Assembly: GCF_009834545.1 (NCBI RefSeq)
Contig: NZ_CP019427.1
Span: 186,001 to 250,000 of the forward strand
Origin: Pseudomonas sp. S04
GTDB taxonomy: Bacteria; Pseudomonadota; Gammaproteobacteria; Pseudomonadales; Pseudomonadaceae
Reading direction: 5' to 3'
DNA length: 64,000 bases
Below, piece after piece: positions 1 through 9,200 of the stretch. Position 1 is the first letter of the stretch. Every line of letters starts with the position of its first letter. Under the pieces are notes generated by a model, which was not told the origin of the DNA, did no database searches, and worked only from the letters and a program-made list of their open reading frames with translations. A program made the translations under genes and the position numbers.

Positions 1-1
1 G

Positions 2-619
2 CCGACCCAGGCCGCGTTCTTCAGTGGGGCTTTGCAGGCGGCGAGTCGCTACATGCGCGAGGCGCCGTGGTCCGCGCATGAGCAGTTTGCCGGTTGGTAC
101 ATCCCGTACGAAATCGAGCAGTACCACTGGACCGAACCCGCCCGACAGGAGCGCCTGGGCAAATGGCTGACGGCCTTGTCGGGGGTGTCGCAGAACGCCG
201 GTCATGGTGTCCCGGCCATCTCCACCTACTACAGCACCCTGCAGACCGACGGCAGCCTGGTGCAACTGTGGCAATCGCTGCTGGCCCGCACCCAGCTGCG
301 GCCCATGGTGCAGGACGGCGTGGGGGTGGCGGGCTGGAACAACCTCAAGGCGATCGAACCGCTGCTGCAGTACCTGCGTCAGCGTGGGGTGAAGTTCGAG
401 GTGATTGTCGAACTGTTCGAGCAACTGCCGTCAGCGCGTAACGACGGCACTGACTTCAAGGCAGTTTCGGCAGACTACCCGCGGGTCCAGCGTCAGTTGG
501 AGTGGGCCCAGACCACGGGCGCGGAACGCATCATCGCGTTTGCCGTCGATCCCTGGGCGACCGGTACCGACCCCCAGGCGCAACGCTTGCGCCAGCAGTG
601 GCTCAAGGCGCGCTCCTGA
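2..619 (+). CDS. DUF4434-like protein, 3' part only
   Basis: The frame is open from the left edge of the window, so this is the C-terminal part (about 205 residues) of a longer protein whose start lies outside. The visible part resembles DUF4434, a glycoside-hydrolase-like TIM-barrel family: it has a conserved GWYIPYEI segment with an acidic residue near the start, and alternating strands and helices ending in a predicted barrel strand (IIAFAVDPWATG). Catalytic function is unknown. It converges on the acyl-CoA dehydrogenase gene, with 18 bp between them. The nearby AlgF-like remnant suggests an exopolysaccharide context, but that is inference. The family name is from memory of the motif. Confidence 0.6.
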   Translation, partial: PTQAAFFSGALQAASRYMREAPWSAHEQFAGWYIPYEIEQYHWTEPARQERLGKWLTALSGVSQNAGHGVPAISTYYSTLQTDGSLVQLWQSLLARTQLRPMVQDGVGVAGWNNLKAIEPLLQYLRQRGVKFEVIVELFEQLPSARNDGTDFKAVSADYPRVQRQLEWAQTTGAERIIAFAVDPWATGTDPQAQRLRQQWLKARS

Positions 620-637
620 GGTTGGCGCCAGCAGGGC

Positions 638-1765
638 TCAGAGTGAGCGCCCGATGATCTCGCGCATGATTTCACTGGTGCCACCGAAGATCCGCAGCGC
701 CCGCGCATCGGCCCAGGCGCGGCCAATCCCGTACTCGGCGCTGTAGCCATAACCGCCATACAACTGCAGCAACTCGTCGAGAATCTGCCCCTGCATCTCG
801 GTGGCATTGAGCTTGGCCATGGCCGCGACCACCGGGTCCAGGTTGCCCTCCATCAGTTGCAGCGCGCAGTCGTCGAGGAATACCCGGAGCATGGTCAGGC
901 GAGCCTTGGCATCGGCCAGGACAAAGCGGTTGTTCTGGTAGTCGATGACGCGCTTGCCGAACACCTTGCGACCCCGGGTGTACTCCTTGGTCTGTTCGAG
1001 CATGCCCTCGGTCGACGCCGCGGCCCGCAGGGCGATGGCCAGGCGTTCACGGGACAGTTCGTGACTCATGTATTGGAATCCGGCATTCAAATCACCGAGC
1101 AGGCAATCCACCGGCACCCGCACTTCATCGAAGAACAGCTCGCAAGTGTCCTGGGCGTGCTGGCCGATCTTGCGCATGGCCGGGCCCTTGCTGAAGCCGG
1201 GCAAGCCTTCTTCGACACACAGCAACGACAGGCCGCGAGCGCCCAGTTCGGGGTCGGTGCAGGCCAGTACGATCACCAGGCCAGCGTTGACCCCGTTGGT
1301 GATGAAGGTCTTCTGCCCGCTGAGCACGAAGTCCTCGCCATCGCGTACCGCACGGGTGCGGATCGCCTTGACGTCGCTGCCGGCACCGGGCTCGGTCATG
1401 GCAATCGCGCCGATGACCTCGCCGCTGGCCATTGCCGGCAGCCAGCGGTCTTTTTGCGCCTGGGTGCCGAGGTTCCAGAGATAAGGCGAGACCATGTCCG
1501 AGTGAATCGAGAAGCCGATGCCCAGGCAATTGGCCCGCGCCAGCTCTTCGATGACCACCACGGCGTGGCCGAAATCACCGTCGGCGCCATAGGGTGCCGG
1601 CAGCGCAGAATTGAGCAGGCCTTGCTCGCCGGCCTCTCGCCACAGTTCGCGCGGGGTCACCCCAGCGGTTTCCCATTGGTCGTAGCGCGGCACGATGCGC
1701 TCGGCGATGAAGCGTTGCACCTGCTCGCGAAACAGCAGGTGGTCTTCGCGGAATATCTTGCGCAT
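638..1765 (-). CDS. Acyl-CoA dehydrogenase (long-chain/isovaleryl type)
   Basis: FAD-dependent alpha,beta-dehydrogenation of an acyl thioester. The protein has 375 residues, close to the family norm. The flavin/substrate motif AMTEPGAGSD is at residues 122-131, SGQKTFITNG at 149-158, and the C-terminal signature FGGTSEIMREI lies near 358-368. The MCAD-type catalytic Glu (YEGT) is replaced by Gly. The glutamate in SRERL (about E240) matches the alternative catalytic-base position used by long-chain and isovaleryl-CoA dehydrogenases, so the enzyme is probably active. It lies 8 bp downstream of an AlgF-like gene on the same strand, so it may belong to an acyl-modification cluster for a surface polymer rather than to beta-oxidation. 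Substrate unknown. Confidence 0.9.
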   Translation of the reverse strand: MRKIFREDHLLFREQVQRFIAERIVPRYDQWETAGVTPRELWREAGEQGLLNSALPAPYGADGDFGHAVVVIEELARANCLGIGFSIHSDMVSPYLWNLGTQAQKDRWLPAMASGEVIGAIAMTEPGAGSDVKAIRTRAVRDGEDFVLSGQKTFITNGVNAGLVIVLACTDPELGARGLSLLCVEEGLPGFSKGPAMRKIGQHAQDTCELFFDEVRVPVDCLLGDLNAGFQYMSHELSRERLAIALRAAASTEGMLEQTKEYTRGRKVFGKRVIDYQNNRFVLADAKARLTMLRVFLDDCALQLMEGNLDPVVAAMAKLNATEMQGQILDELLQLYGGYGYSAEYGIGRAWADARALRIFGGTSEIMREIIGRSL

Positions 1766-1773
1766 GGGGAGGC

Positions 1774-2097
1774 CTATTTCGCGTAGAGGTCGGTGCTGCT
1801 CAGTTGCCCGCGTAGCACGGGCGCCGCAGCGCTGCCGGTGAGGAACAGGCTGTAGTGATCACCGGGCTTGAGTTGCGGCAACGCCAGTTTCTCGGCCGTG
1901 GCCTTGCCACAGCCGGCACTCAGTGACGCGCTCACCGGGTTGATGGCACGCGCAGCAGTGCTGAGTGGGGCTACGTCGGCAAACAATACCGGGCCGCCGT
2001 CAGCCACTGCCAGGCTGCCTTTGGGGCAATCGCTCGCCAGGTTGTAGAAGCGCAGTTCGGCTTTCAGGGCGTCTTCGCTGCCGGCGCTGTTGGTCCA
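1774..2097 (-). pseudogene. AlgF-like O-acetylation protein, 5'-truncated
   Basis: About 107 residues of open frame resemble the second domain of AlgF, the periplasmic accessory protein of alginate-type O-acetylation: RFYNL near the start, then FADVAPL, a REINPV-like segment (RAINPV) and a terminal strand region (GDHYSLFLTG). The frame has no ATG start and no signal peptide. The first possible initiator is a GTG at 2007, inside the domain. AlgF proteins are usually about 215 residues, so the N-terminal half is missing. The loss coincides with the start of homology in the opposite-strand ABC ATPase near 2,095. It is in operon order with the acyl-CoA dehydrogenase. Family assignment is moderate; truncation is well supported by the missing start. 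Confidence 0.6.
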
Positions 2098-2106
2098 GCG
2101 GCGCCT
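2090..2106. other. Apparent rearrangement junction
   Basis: Recognisable coding of the AlgF-like gene (minus strand) and of the type I secretion ATPase (plus strand) both stop within about 15 bp here, each lacking its 5' part. No insertion sequence or long repeat is visible at the point. A deletion with loss of the intervening genes, or a contig mis-join, would explain it. Confidence 0.55.
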
Positions 2107-4018
2107 GCCCCTGGTGCTGCAGTTCGACGATGGGCAAATCGGTGTGCTGCAGACCCTCAGCGACGACGATGAACTGGGTATTGTCTACAGCGGTGACCAA
2201 GGCCTGCAAAGCCGCATCAGCCGTGCCGAGCTGCTGGTGTCGGCGCGCAAGGCGCTGATTCTGCGACCGGTGCAGGCGGCGCGGGACTCGCGGGTCGACG
2301 ACTACATCAAGCCCTACGAGAAAAGCTGGTTCAGGAACATCGTCCTGCGCGACATGCGCCCCTACGGCCATGTCATGTTGGCGTCGCTGGCGGCGAACAT
2401 TCTCGGCCTGGCCGGGGTGCTGTTTTCCATGCAGGTGTACGACCGGGTGATTCCGGCCGAGTCGATGCCGACCCTGTACGTGTTGTTCGGCGGAGTGATG
2501 CTGGCGCTGTTTTTCGATTTTGTCCTGCGGGTGATGCGTGTGCGCATCACCGATCTGCTCGGCAAGCGTGCCGACATGCGCGTCTCGGACCTGGTCTTCG
2601 GCCATGCCATTCGCCTGCGTAACAGCGCCCGGCCAAAATCCACCGGTTCGTTCATTTCCCAGTTGCGCGAGCTTGAGCAACTGCGTGAACTGATCACCTC
2701 CAGCACTGCCAGCGCCTTGGCCGACCTGCCGTTTTTCCTGATGTTCGTGGTGATCTACTGGTTTATTGCCGGGCCGCTGGTGGCCGTGCCACTGGGCGCG
2801 GTGCTGTTCCTGATCATCCCGGGGCTGTTGTCGCAACGCAAACTGGCGAGGCTGGCCAACCAGTCGATGCGCGAGAGTTCGCTGCGCAGCGCCATGCTGG
2901 TGGAGACCGTGCAAGGCCTGGACGACATCAAGATGCTGCAGGCCGAACAGCGTTTCCAGCAGCAGTGGAACCACTACAACGCGACTGCCGCCGAGGCCAG
3001 CCTGCGTTCGCGCACGCTCACCAGTGGCCTGGTGACCTGGACCCAGAGCGTGCAGGGCGGCGTGTTTGCCGTGGTGGTGGTGTTCGGTGCGCCGATGGTG
3101 ATGGCGGGCGACATGACCACCGGTAGCCTGGTGGCCGCGTCGATCCTGGCCTCGCGCATGATGGCGCCGATGTCGCAGATCACCCTGGTGCTGACCCGCT
3201 GGCAACAGGCCAAAGTGGCCCTGCAGGGCCTGCACCGGATCATGCAGATGCCGGTCGACCAGGCCGAGGGCAGCAAGCGTGTACACCTGCCGCTGGTGCG
3301 CGGCGACTATGAGTTCAAGCAGGCCGAGTTCAAGTACGCCGAAGATGCACCGATGCCGGCCCTCACGGTCAAGCACTTGAAGATTGCCCCGGGTGAGCGC
3401 ATCGCGGTGCTCGGGCGCAACGGCGCGGGCAAGTCGACGCTGCTGCAGGCCATGGCCGGGATGATCGACCTCAGTTCAGGTTCGCTGACCCTGGATGGCG
3501 TTGGCCTGAGCCATATCGACCCGGCCGATGTGCGCCGCGATGTTGGTCTGCTGACCCAGAACTCCCGGCTGTTCCACGGCACGCTGCGGGAAAACCTGAT
3601 GCTGGGAGCGGCTCACGCCAGCGACCAGGACCTGCTCGAAGCGCTGGCGCTGACCGGTGCACTGGAGTTCATCAGCAAGTTCGCACTGGGCATGGACCAC
3701 ATGATTCTGGAAGGTGGCCTCGGCCTGTCCGGTGGCCAGCGCCAGGCGCTGCTGCTGTCGCGGTTGATCATTCGCCAGCCGCAGATTGTGCTGCTGGACG
3801 AACCCACTGCGGCCCTCGACGACGCCAGTGAACGCAAGCTGATCCAGAGCCTGGGCCAGTGGGGCGCGCAGCGCACGCTGATCATCGCCACGCACCGCAT
3901 GAGTGTGTTGAGCCTGGTGGATCGGATCATCGTCGTCGACAACGGCGCGGTGATCATCGATGACACCAAGGACAACGCCATTGCCCGTCTTTCCAAACCT
4001 CGGAACCCGGCGCAGTGA
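2090..4018 (+). CDS. Type I secretion ABC transporter, LapB-type, N-terminus lost
   Basis: Inner-membrane ATPase/permease for one-step export of large RTX adhesins. The order is: the end of a C39-like domain (residues 5-70, LPLVLQFDDGQ), a six-helix membrane domain (about 90-370), then the nucleotide-binding domain with Walker A GRNGAGKST (about 442), signature LSGGQRQ (about 546), Walker B IVLLDEP (about 566) and H-loop ATHR (about 600). LapB proteins are about 718 residues. Here the first 70 or so are missing, and only a TTG at 2090 with no good ribosome site can start it. The HlyD-type partner follows after 43 bp. No outer-membrane TolC/LapE partner and no adhesin gene is in the window. 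The ATPase core looks intact; whether it is translated is uncertain. Confidence 0.85.
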   Translation: MVQRRLPLVLQFDDGQIGVLQTLSDDDELGIVYSGDQGLQSRISRAELLVSARKALILRPVQAARDSRVDDYIKPYEKSWFRNIVLRDMRPYGHVMLASLAANILGLAGVLFSMQVYDRVIPAESMPTLYVLFGGVMLALFFDFVLRVMRVRITDLLGKRADMRVSDLVFGHAIRLRNSARPKSTGSFISQLRELEQLRELITSSTASALADLPFFLMFVVIYWFIAGPLVAVPLGAVLFLIIPGLLSQRKLARLANQSMRESSLRSAMLVETVQGLDDIKMLQAEQRFQQQWNHYNATAAEASLRSRTLTSGLVTWTQSVQGGVFAVVVVFGAPMVMAGDMTTGSLVAASILASRMMAPMSQITLVLTRWQQAKVALQGLHRIMQMPVDQAEGSKRVHLPLVRGDYEFKQAEFKYAEDAPMPALTVKHLKIAPGERIAVLGRNGAGKSTLLQAMAGMIDLSSGSLTLDGVGLSHIDPADVRRDVGLLTQNSRLFHGTLRENLMLGAAHASDQDLLEALALTGALEFISKFALGMDHMILEGGLGLSGGQRQALLLSRLIIRQPQIVLLDEPTAALDDASERKLIQSLGQWGAQRTLIIATHRMSVLSLVDRIIVVDNGAVIIDDTKDNAIARLSKPRNPAQ

Positions 4019-4061
4019 GCCGGCTGCTCCCAGCCACTGACTGCGCAAAAGGATAGCTCAG

Positions 4062-5312
4062 ATGGAAAACAACAATCGTTCCCCGGACTCGAACCCGGAC
4101 CTGGCGCGGGTGCCACGGGCAGGCTCGGCGAATACCCAGGGTGACAACTCGAACGCCGATGACAGCCTGGATGACGTCACGGTCGTGCGCTCGACGCGCG
4201 TCGTCTGGTGTGTGGCGCTGATGCTGTTGGCGTTCGGGGTGTGGGCCTACCTGTTTGAAATCGATGAAGTGTCGACCGGCACTGGCAAGGTGATCCCGAC
4301 TTCGCGCGAGCAGGTGATCCAGTCGCTGGAGGGCGGCATCGTCGCCGAACTCAATGTAGCCGAGGGGGATATCGTCAAGCAGGGGGAAATCCTCGCCAAG
4401 CTGGACCCGACCAAGACCGAGTCCAATTTCGGCGAGAGTGCCGCCAAGTACCGCGCCTCCCTGGCCAGCGTTGCGCGGTTGCAGGCGGAAGTGAACGGCA
4501 CCACGCTGGCTTTCCCGGCGGAACTCAAGGCCTACCCGGCGCTGATGAGCGCTGAAACCGACCTGTACCAGACCCGGCGCAAAGGGCTGGAAGAGTCGCA
4601 GGCGGGGGTGCGGGCCTCCCTGGGGCTGGTGCGCAGCGAGCTGGAAATCACCGAGAACCTGGCCCGGGTCGGCGCCGCGAGTAACGTCGAGGTCTTGCGC
4701 CTGAAGCGCCAGAAGTCCGAGCTGGAGCTGAAACTCACCCAGTCGCGCTCCGAATACATGGTACGGGCCGGCGAAGAACTGGCCAAGGCCAACTCCGATG
4801 TGCAGACCCTGTCCTCGGTGCTCAAGGGCCGTTCCGACTCGGTCACGCGCCTGACGTTGCGCTCGCCGGTACGGGGGATCGTCAAGGACATCGAGGTCAC
4901 CACCATCGGCGGGATCATTCCCCCCAATGGCCGCTTGATGCAGATCGTGCCGATGGACGACCAGTTGTTGATCGAGGCGCGCATTTCCCCGCGGGACATT
5001 GCCTTCATCCATCCCGACCAGGACGCCAAGGTCAAGATCACGGCCTATGACTACTCCATCTACGGCAGCATGGATGGCAAGGTGGTGACCATTTCCCCGG
5101 ACACCATCCAGGATGAAGTCAAACCCGAGGTCTTCTACTACCGCGTGTTCATTCGCACCAATGACAATGAGCTGCACAACAAGGCCGGCAAGGCGTTTTC
5201 GATTGTGCCGGGGATGATCGCGGCGGCGGACATCAAGACCGGCCAGAAGACTGTGCTCGATTACCTGATCAAGCCGATGAACCGGGCGCGCGAAGCCTTG
5301 CGCGAGCGCTAG
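4062..5312 (+). CDS. Type I secretion membrane-fusion protein, HlyD/LapC family
   Basis: Periplasmic adaptor linking the inner-membrane ABC transporter to an outer-membrane channel. 416 residues. A charged cytoplasmic N-terminus precedes one transmembrane helix (about 47-66), then come the lipoyl half-motif (QSLEGGIVAELNVAEGD), a coiled-coil stretch (about 150-270) and the second lipoyl half plus beta-barrel domain (SPVRGIVKDIEV onward). The start is supported by AAGGAT about 10 nt upstream. It follows the LapB-type ATPase and is nearly joined to the hydrolase downstream, so the three form one transcription unit. Its role in adhesin or RTX export is inferred from the family. Confidence 0.9.
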   Translation: MENNNRSPDSNPDLARVPRAGSANTQGDNSNADDSLDDVTVVRSTRVVWCVALMLLAFGVWAYLFEIDEVSTGTGKVIPTSREQVIQSLEGGIVAELNVAEGDIVKQGEILAKLDPTKTESNFGESAAKYRASLASVARLQAEVNGTTLAFPAELKAYPALMSAETDLYQTRRKGLEESQAGVRASLGLVRSELEITENLARVGAASNVEVLRLKRQKSELELKLTQSRSEYMVRAGEELAKANSDVQTLSSVLKGRSDSVTRLTLRSPVRGIVKDIEVTTIGGIIPPNGRLMQIVPMDDQLLIEARISPRDIAFIHPDQDAKVKITAYDYSIYGSMDGKVVTISPDTIQDEVKPEVFYYRVFIRTNDNELHNKAGKAFSIVPGMIAAADIKTGQKTVLDYLIKPMNRAREALRER

Positions 5313-5314
5313 GC

Positions 5315-6214
5315 ATGCGCTCAATGAGCGTCGCCAGGTGGCTGGCGTGTGCGGTGCTGCTGGTCAGTGCGCCGCTGTGGGCCCGGGGCACGGAAGACCT
5401 GCCACTGGCGTGGAATGCCCCGGCAGACCCGGCCACTTGCACCGAACAGGACTCGGCCCTGTGGGTCGAGTACGCCAAGGGCCAGGCCTGCATCCGCTAC
5501 TTCAGTGCCGTGCCGCTTGCGCACGCGCCGGTGGTGATCGTGATGTTTCATGGTGACCGCAATATCGAAATGCACCGCGCGCCCGCAACCATTGCCGGCA
5601 ATACCCTGCGCGCCAAGGATCGGCAAGCGGCGGCCCTGAGTCGGCGGGCCGGGGTGCCGGTGGTGATTGTTGCGCGTCCGGGGACCTACGGCTCCAGCGG
5701 CAACCATGGCCAGCGGCGCCAACCCGCCGAGTTCCAGGCGCTGGACGCGGCGCTCGACCAGTTGCGCGAGCGCTACGGCATCGGCCGTTTTGTGTTGCTC
5801 GGGCACAGCGGCGGGGCGACGGTGGTGGCGGCCTTGCTGACACTGGGGCGCGAAGATGTGCAGTGCGCGGTCATGACTTCGGGAGCCTTTGCCTTGCTCG
5901 AACGGGCGCAGATGATTCGGCGCAGCAAAGGCCTGCCGTCCCGCGAGGGGCGCGACACCAATGGCCTGTTGCATCCGTACGATCCGCTGGAGCATGTCGC
6001 CGGCATTGCCCAGGTGCCCGATCGGCAGTTGTTTGTGCTGGGCAATCGCAACGACCAGGTCGCCCCCTTTGTGTTGCAGGAGCAGTTCTACCAGGCACTG
6101 CGCGATGCCGGATTGCCGGCGCAACTGATCGAAGCACCGGCAACTGCACCGGCGTTTCATCAGTTGCGCAACGATATCGGGCTGAAGACGGCGGCGCAGT
6201 GCGCACAACCTTGA
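5315..6214 (+). CDS. Exported alpha/beta hydrolase
   Basis: 299 residues with a probable signal peptide (hydrophobic stretch, cleavage after about residue 24). The alpha/beta-hydrolase fold shows a nucleophile elbow GHSGG at about 162-166 (Ser164), a candidate acid in NRNDQVAP (about 247) and a candidate catalytic His in FHQLRN (about 281). The segment MFHGDRN would be the oxyanion-hole loop. The start is 2 bp after the stop of the HlyD-type gene, so the two are translationally coupled. An esterase or peptidase acting on the secreted product is possible, but the substrate cannot be told from sequence. Confidence 0.75.
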   Translation: MRSMSVARWLACAVLLVSAPLWARGTEDLPLAWNAPADPATCTEQDSALWVEYAKGQACIRYFSAVPLAHAPVVIVMFHGDRNIEMHRAPATIAGNTLRAKDRQAAALSRRAGVPVVIVARPGTYGSSGNHGQRRQPAEFQALDAALDQLRERYGIGRFVLLGHSGGATVVAALLTLGREDVQCAVMTSGAFALLERAQMIRRSKGLPSREGRDTNGLLHPYDPLEHVAGIAQVPDRQLFVLGNRNDQVAPFVLQEQFYQALRDAGLPAQLIEAPATAPAFHQLRNDIGLKTAAQCAQP

Positions 6215-6217
6215 AGG

Positions 6218-6245
6218 CACGACTCGCTGGAGTCAGCGAGTCGTG
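6218..6245. terminator. Perfect 12-bp hairpin between convergent genes
   Basis: CACGACTCGCTG, loop GAGT, then its exact complement. It sits between the ends of the convergent hydrolase and Mur-ligase genes. There is no T-tract, so it may act as a bidirectional 3'-end or processing hairpin rather than a classic intrinsic terminator. Confidence 0.6.
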
Positions 6246-6258
6246 GTCACGGAGGGTG

Positions 6259-9200
6259 TCAGAGCGCCGCGACGGCCGGTTCGGCGGCCATCAGTGAGTC
6301 GACCACCTGGGACAGCCCAGTGCCGCCAGAACTCTTCACCAGTACCCAATCACCTGGTTGGAACCAGCGCGCGGCGTGCCGTGGCAGTTGCTCCTGCAGG
6401 GCCTTGACGTCCTCGAACCACTCGATGGGTAACTGATCGCGCAGTTGCACATACAACCCGTGCATCAGTGGTCCGCAGAGCAGGGTCTGGCGTGGGGCTG
6501 CGGCCAGCAGGGACGCGGCCAGTTCCAGGTGATAGCGCTGGGTGTCGGGGCCCAACTCGAGCATATCCCCCAGTACGGCAACGCGCTGATCGGCCCGGCC
6601 GGGCAGTTCGGCGAGCATTTTCAGCGACGCCCCCATCGAGCCCGGATTGGCGTTGTAGGCGTCGTTGATCAGTTGGTAGTCACCGTCGCCGCAAGGGATG
6701 GTCAGGGTATTGCCGCGGCCATCCACCGCGGCGAATGTCTCCAGTGCAGCCAGGGCTTGGGCCGTGGGCAAGCCGGCGCACACCAGCGAAGCCAGCACCG
6801 ACAGGGCGTTGAGCACCATATGGTGGCCGCGGGCGCGCAACTTGAAGTGCACGGGCGTGCCGCGCAGGCTGGCATTGACCTGCAAGTGGGACGGGGTCGT
6901 GCAGCAGTCCAGCAGTCGCAGATCAGCCAGTTCGTGCTCGCCGTAGCTGAGTACCGTCAATTGCGCGCGCTGGGCGGCATTGGCGAACACTTGGAAGTAC
7001 GGCATGTCATGGTTCAGCACCGCATGCCCGCCGGGTGCCATGGACCGGAAGATCGCGCTTTTCTTGCGCGCGAGGTTCTCCAGGGTGCCGTGGTACTCCA
7101 GGTGTGCCGGGGCCAGGCTGGTGACGACCGCGACATGGGGGCGCACCAGTTCGGAGTTGATAGGCATCCTGCCGACGGCCATTTCCAGAACCCAGAACTG
7201 TGCAGGATCGGTCATGCAAGCCAGGTTCCAGGCAATCCCATGGGGCAGGTTGGCGTTGCCCTCGGTTTGCGCCACGCTGCCCAGTTGCGCCAGGGCATGG
7301 GTCAGCATCGCGCAAACCGTGGTCTTGCCGGCGCTGCCGGTGACCCCGAACACCTGGCCTGCGAAGGCTTTGCGGGCGTACCGCCCCAGTTGCAGCATGG
7401 CATCTGCCGTGTCCGGAACTTGCAGCACCGGCAGGCCGCTGCCGAGGTAAGGCGTGGGGTCGACGCAGACCATGGCTGAGGGACGCAGCTGCGGCTCGGC
7501 CTTGGCCCACAGGCGTGCAAGCCGGGCCTCATTGGCGCCGACCTTGCTCGGGTGGCGGCTCAACATGCGTTGCGGTTTGAAGTAGGCCATGGACGGAGCC
7601 AGCCCGCTGGCTGTCCAATCCGCCTCGGGTGCGACCGCCCAGGTGCCACCGGTGGCTTGCAGCACTTTGGCCGCATCCCACTGCCAGCCGGCGCCATCTT
7701 GCTGTACGTCTGGCTGGGCGGCGCGGACCTGCGGTGCGCCGTCGAGCAGGTAGCGGTGATAGGCAATCAGCCCCGAGAGGTAGTGTTCGACGTCGTCGAT
7801 ACGCACGCGAAAGGCGTGATGGCGGATAAAGAACGAGCCGACGATGCGCGCCGGATGACCAAAGAACATTGCCATTTCCGGCCAGAAGTAGCCGTTGAGC
7901 AAGTGCCCGGCGCGGTGGTGCAAGGCGCGATAGAACGCCTGCAAGTCGACCTCGTTGAGCAGATGGCGCAGTTGCGGCAGTTGCTCGATACGCTGCAGCA
8001 TCTGCTGCGCGGCCATCATCAACTCCAGCAGGGTGGGGAAGGTGGTGATGCGTTGCTGCACAAACCCCAGGTAATCGACGAAGTTGTTCAGGCCGAAGCG
8101 GAAGTATTTTTCCTCGGGCCGATAGCGGGTCAGCTCATTGACGCAATAGCTCAGCCAGTGGTCGTGCTCGCGCCAGTGCTCCTTGGCGATGAAATAGTCG
8201 AAGGCTTTCTCGACGACGTGCAACCAGCGTTCGTCGCCACTCAAACCATAGAGGCGCATCAGCCCGAAGGCGGCTTCACCGTCGTAGTAGATAATCCGGA
8301 ACGGCGCTTTGACGCTCAGGTCGTGGGCATGCAGGACGTGGTTGAAGCCACCGGTTTGCGGGTCCTGCATCCAGGCGATGCCATTGGCTAGCGCCGCCAG
8401 CAGCGGGAGGTAATCGCGATTGCCGGTCACCTCGCTGTATTTCACCAGGGCCAACAGGCAGACCGCGTTACCGCCCAATTTGATTTCGTCGCCGACATCC
8501 ACCAGGTACGCGGCGGCGCTGCCGTCGGGCAGGGTGTAGGGCCTGATCAGCGTAAGGGTGAGGTGGTCGAGGGCGCGTTGGATCGAGGCCAGGAGGGCGT
8601 CGTCTCGGGTCAGCGCCCAGGCTTCGATCATCGAATAGGTGGTGCTGGCGTGGCGCAGGGCGTTGTAGTTCTGGATGGTGCGGTCAAAACAGGGGAACTG
8701 GCCGTAGACAAATTCCCCGCTGTCCTTGACCTGGCGGGCGAGAAAGTCCGAGGCGCTGACGACTTTGTCGCGGATCTCGCCCGCGTCCAGCACCGAGGTC
8801 TTGCGGCGCCCGACATCCGGGCCACTGCTGTTGAGGGCGTGGGCGATACCGTCTTCGGCACAAAAAACGCCTTGGGTCTGGAACAGGTAGACCGGGGTCT
8901 GCGGGTCGGCTTGGGCCTTCTGGGCGGCCTCCAGCGCTGCTGAATCGGCAAAGCGTTTTTTCACATACACCGAAAAATTGCCCGGGTTAAAGCGGGCCAG
9001 CGGCACTGTCGAACCGCCGTAGAGGATTGCGTTGGCGTTGATTTCCTGTTCGGTCAGGGCGGTCTTCAGTTGCGGGTCGAAGGCGATGCCGAAGCGAAAG
9101 TAATTGCGTTTGTGGCGCTGCAGGCGCTCCTGCAATTGTGCCCACGACAGCGTCGTCAGGTGGGTAGCGCGCTCAACCCGCAGCCAGAGCCGCTCGGTCG

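Noticed and set aside
638..1765. Loss of the catalytic glutamate in the acyl-CoA dehydrogenase (FGGT instead of YEGT)
   Set aside because: Long-chain and isovaleryl-type enzymes place the base elsewhere; the glutamate in SRERL is present, so inactivation is not implied.
2000..3376. Long antisense reading frame (458 codons) opposite the secretion ATPase
   Set aside because: It is rich in Gln, His and Arg, has no ribosome site, and mirrors a well-supported gene; a GC-skew artefact. The same applies to the frames at 3954-5324, 46847-48271 and 18886-20169.
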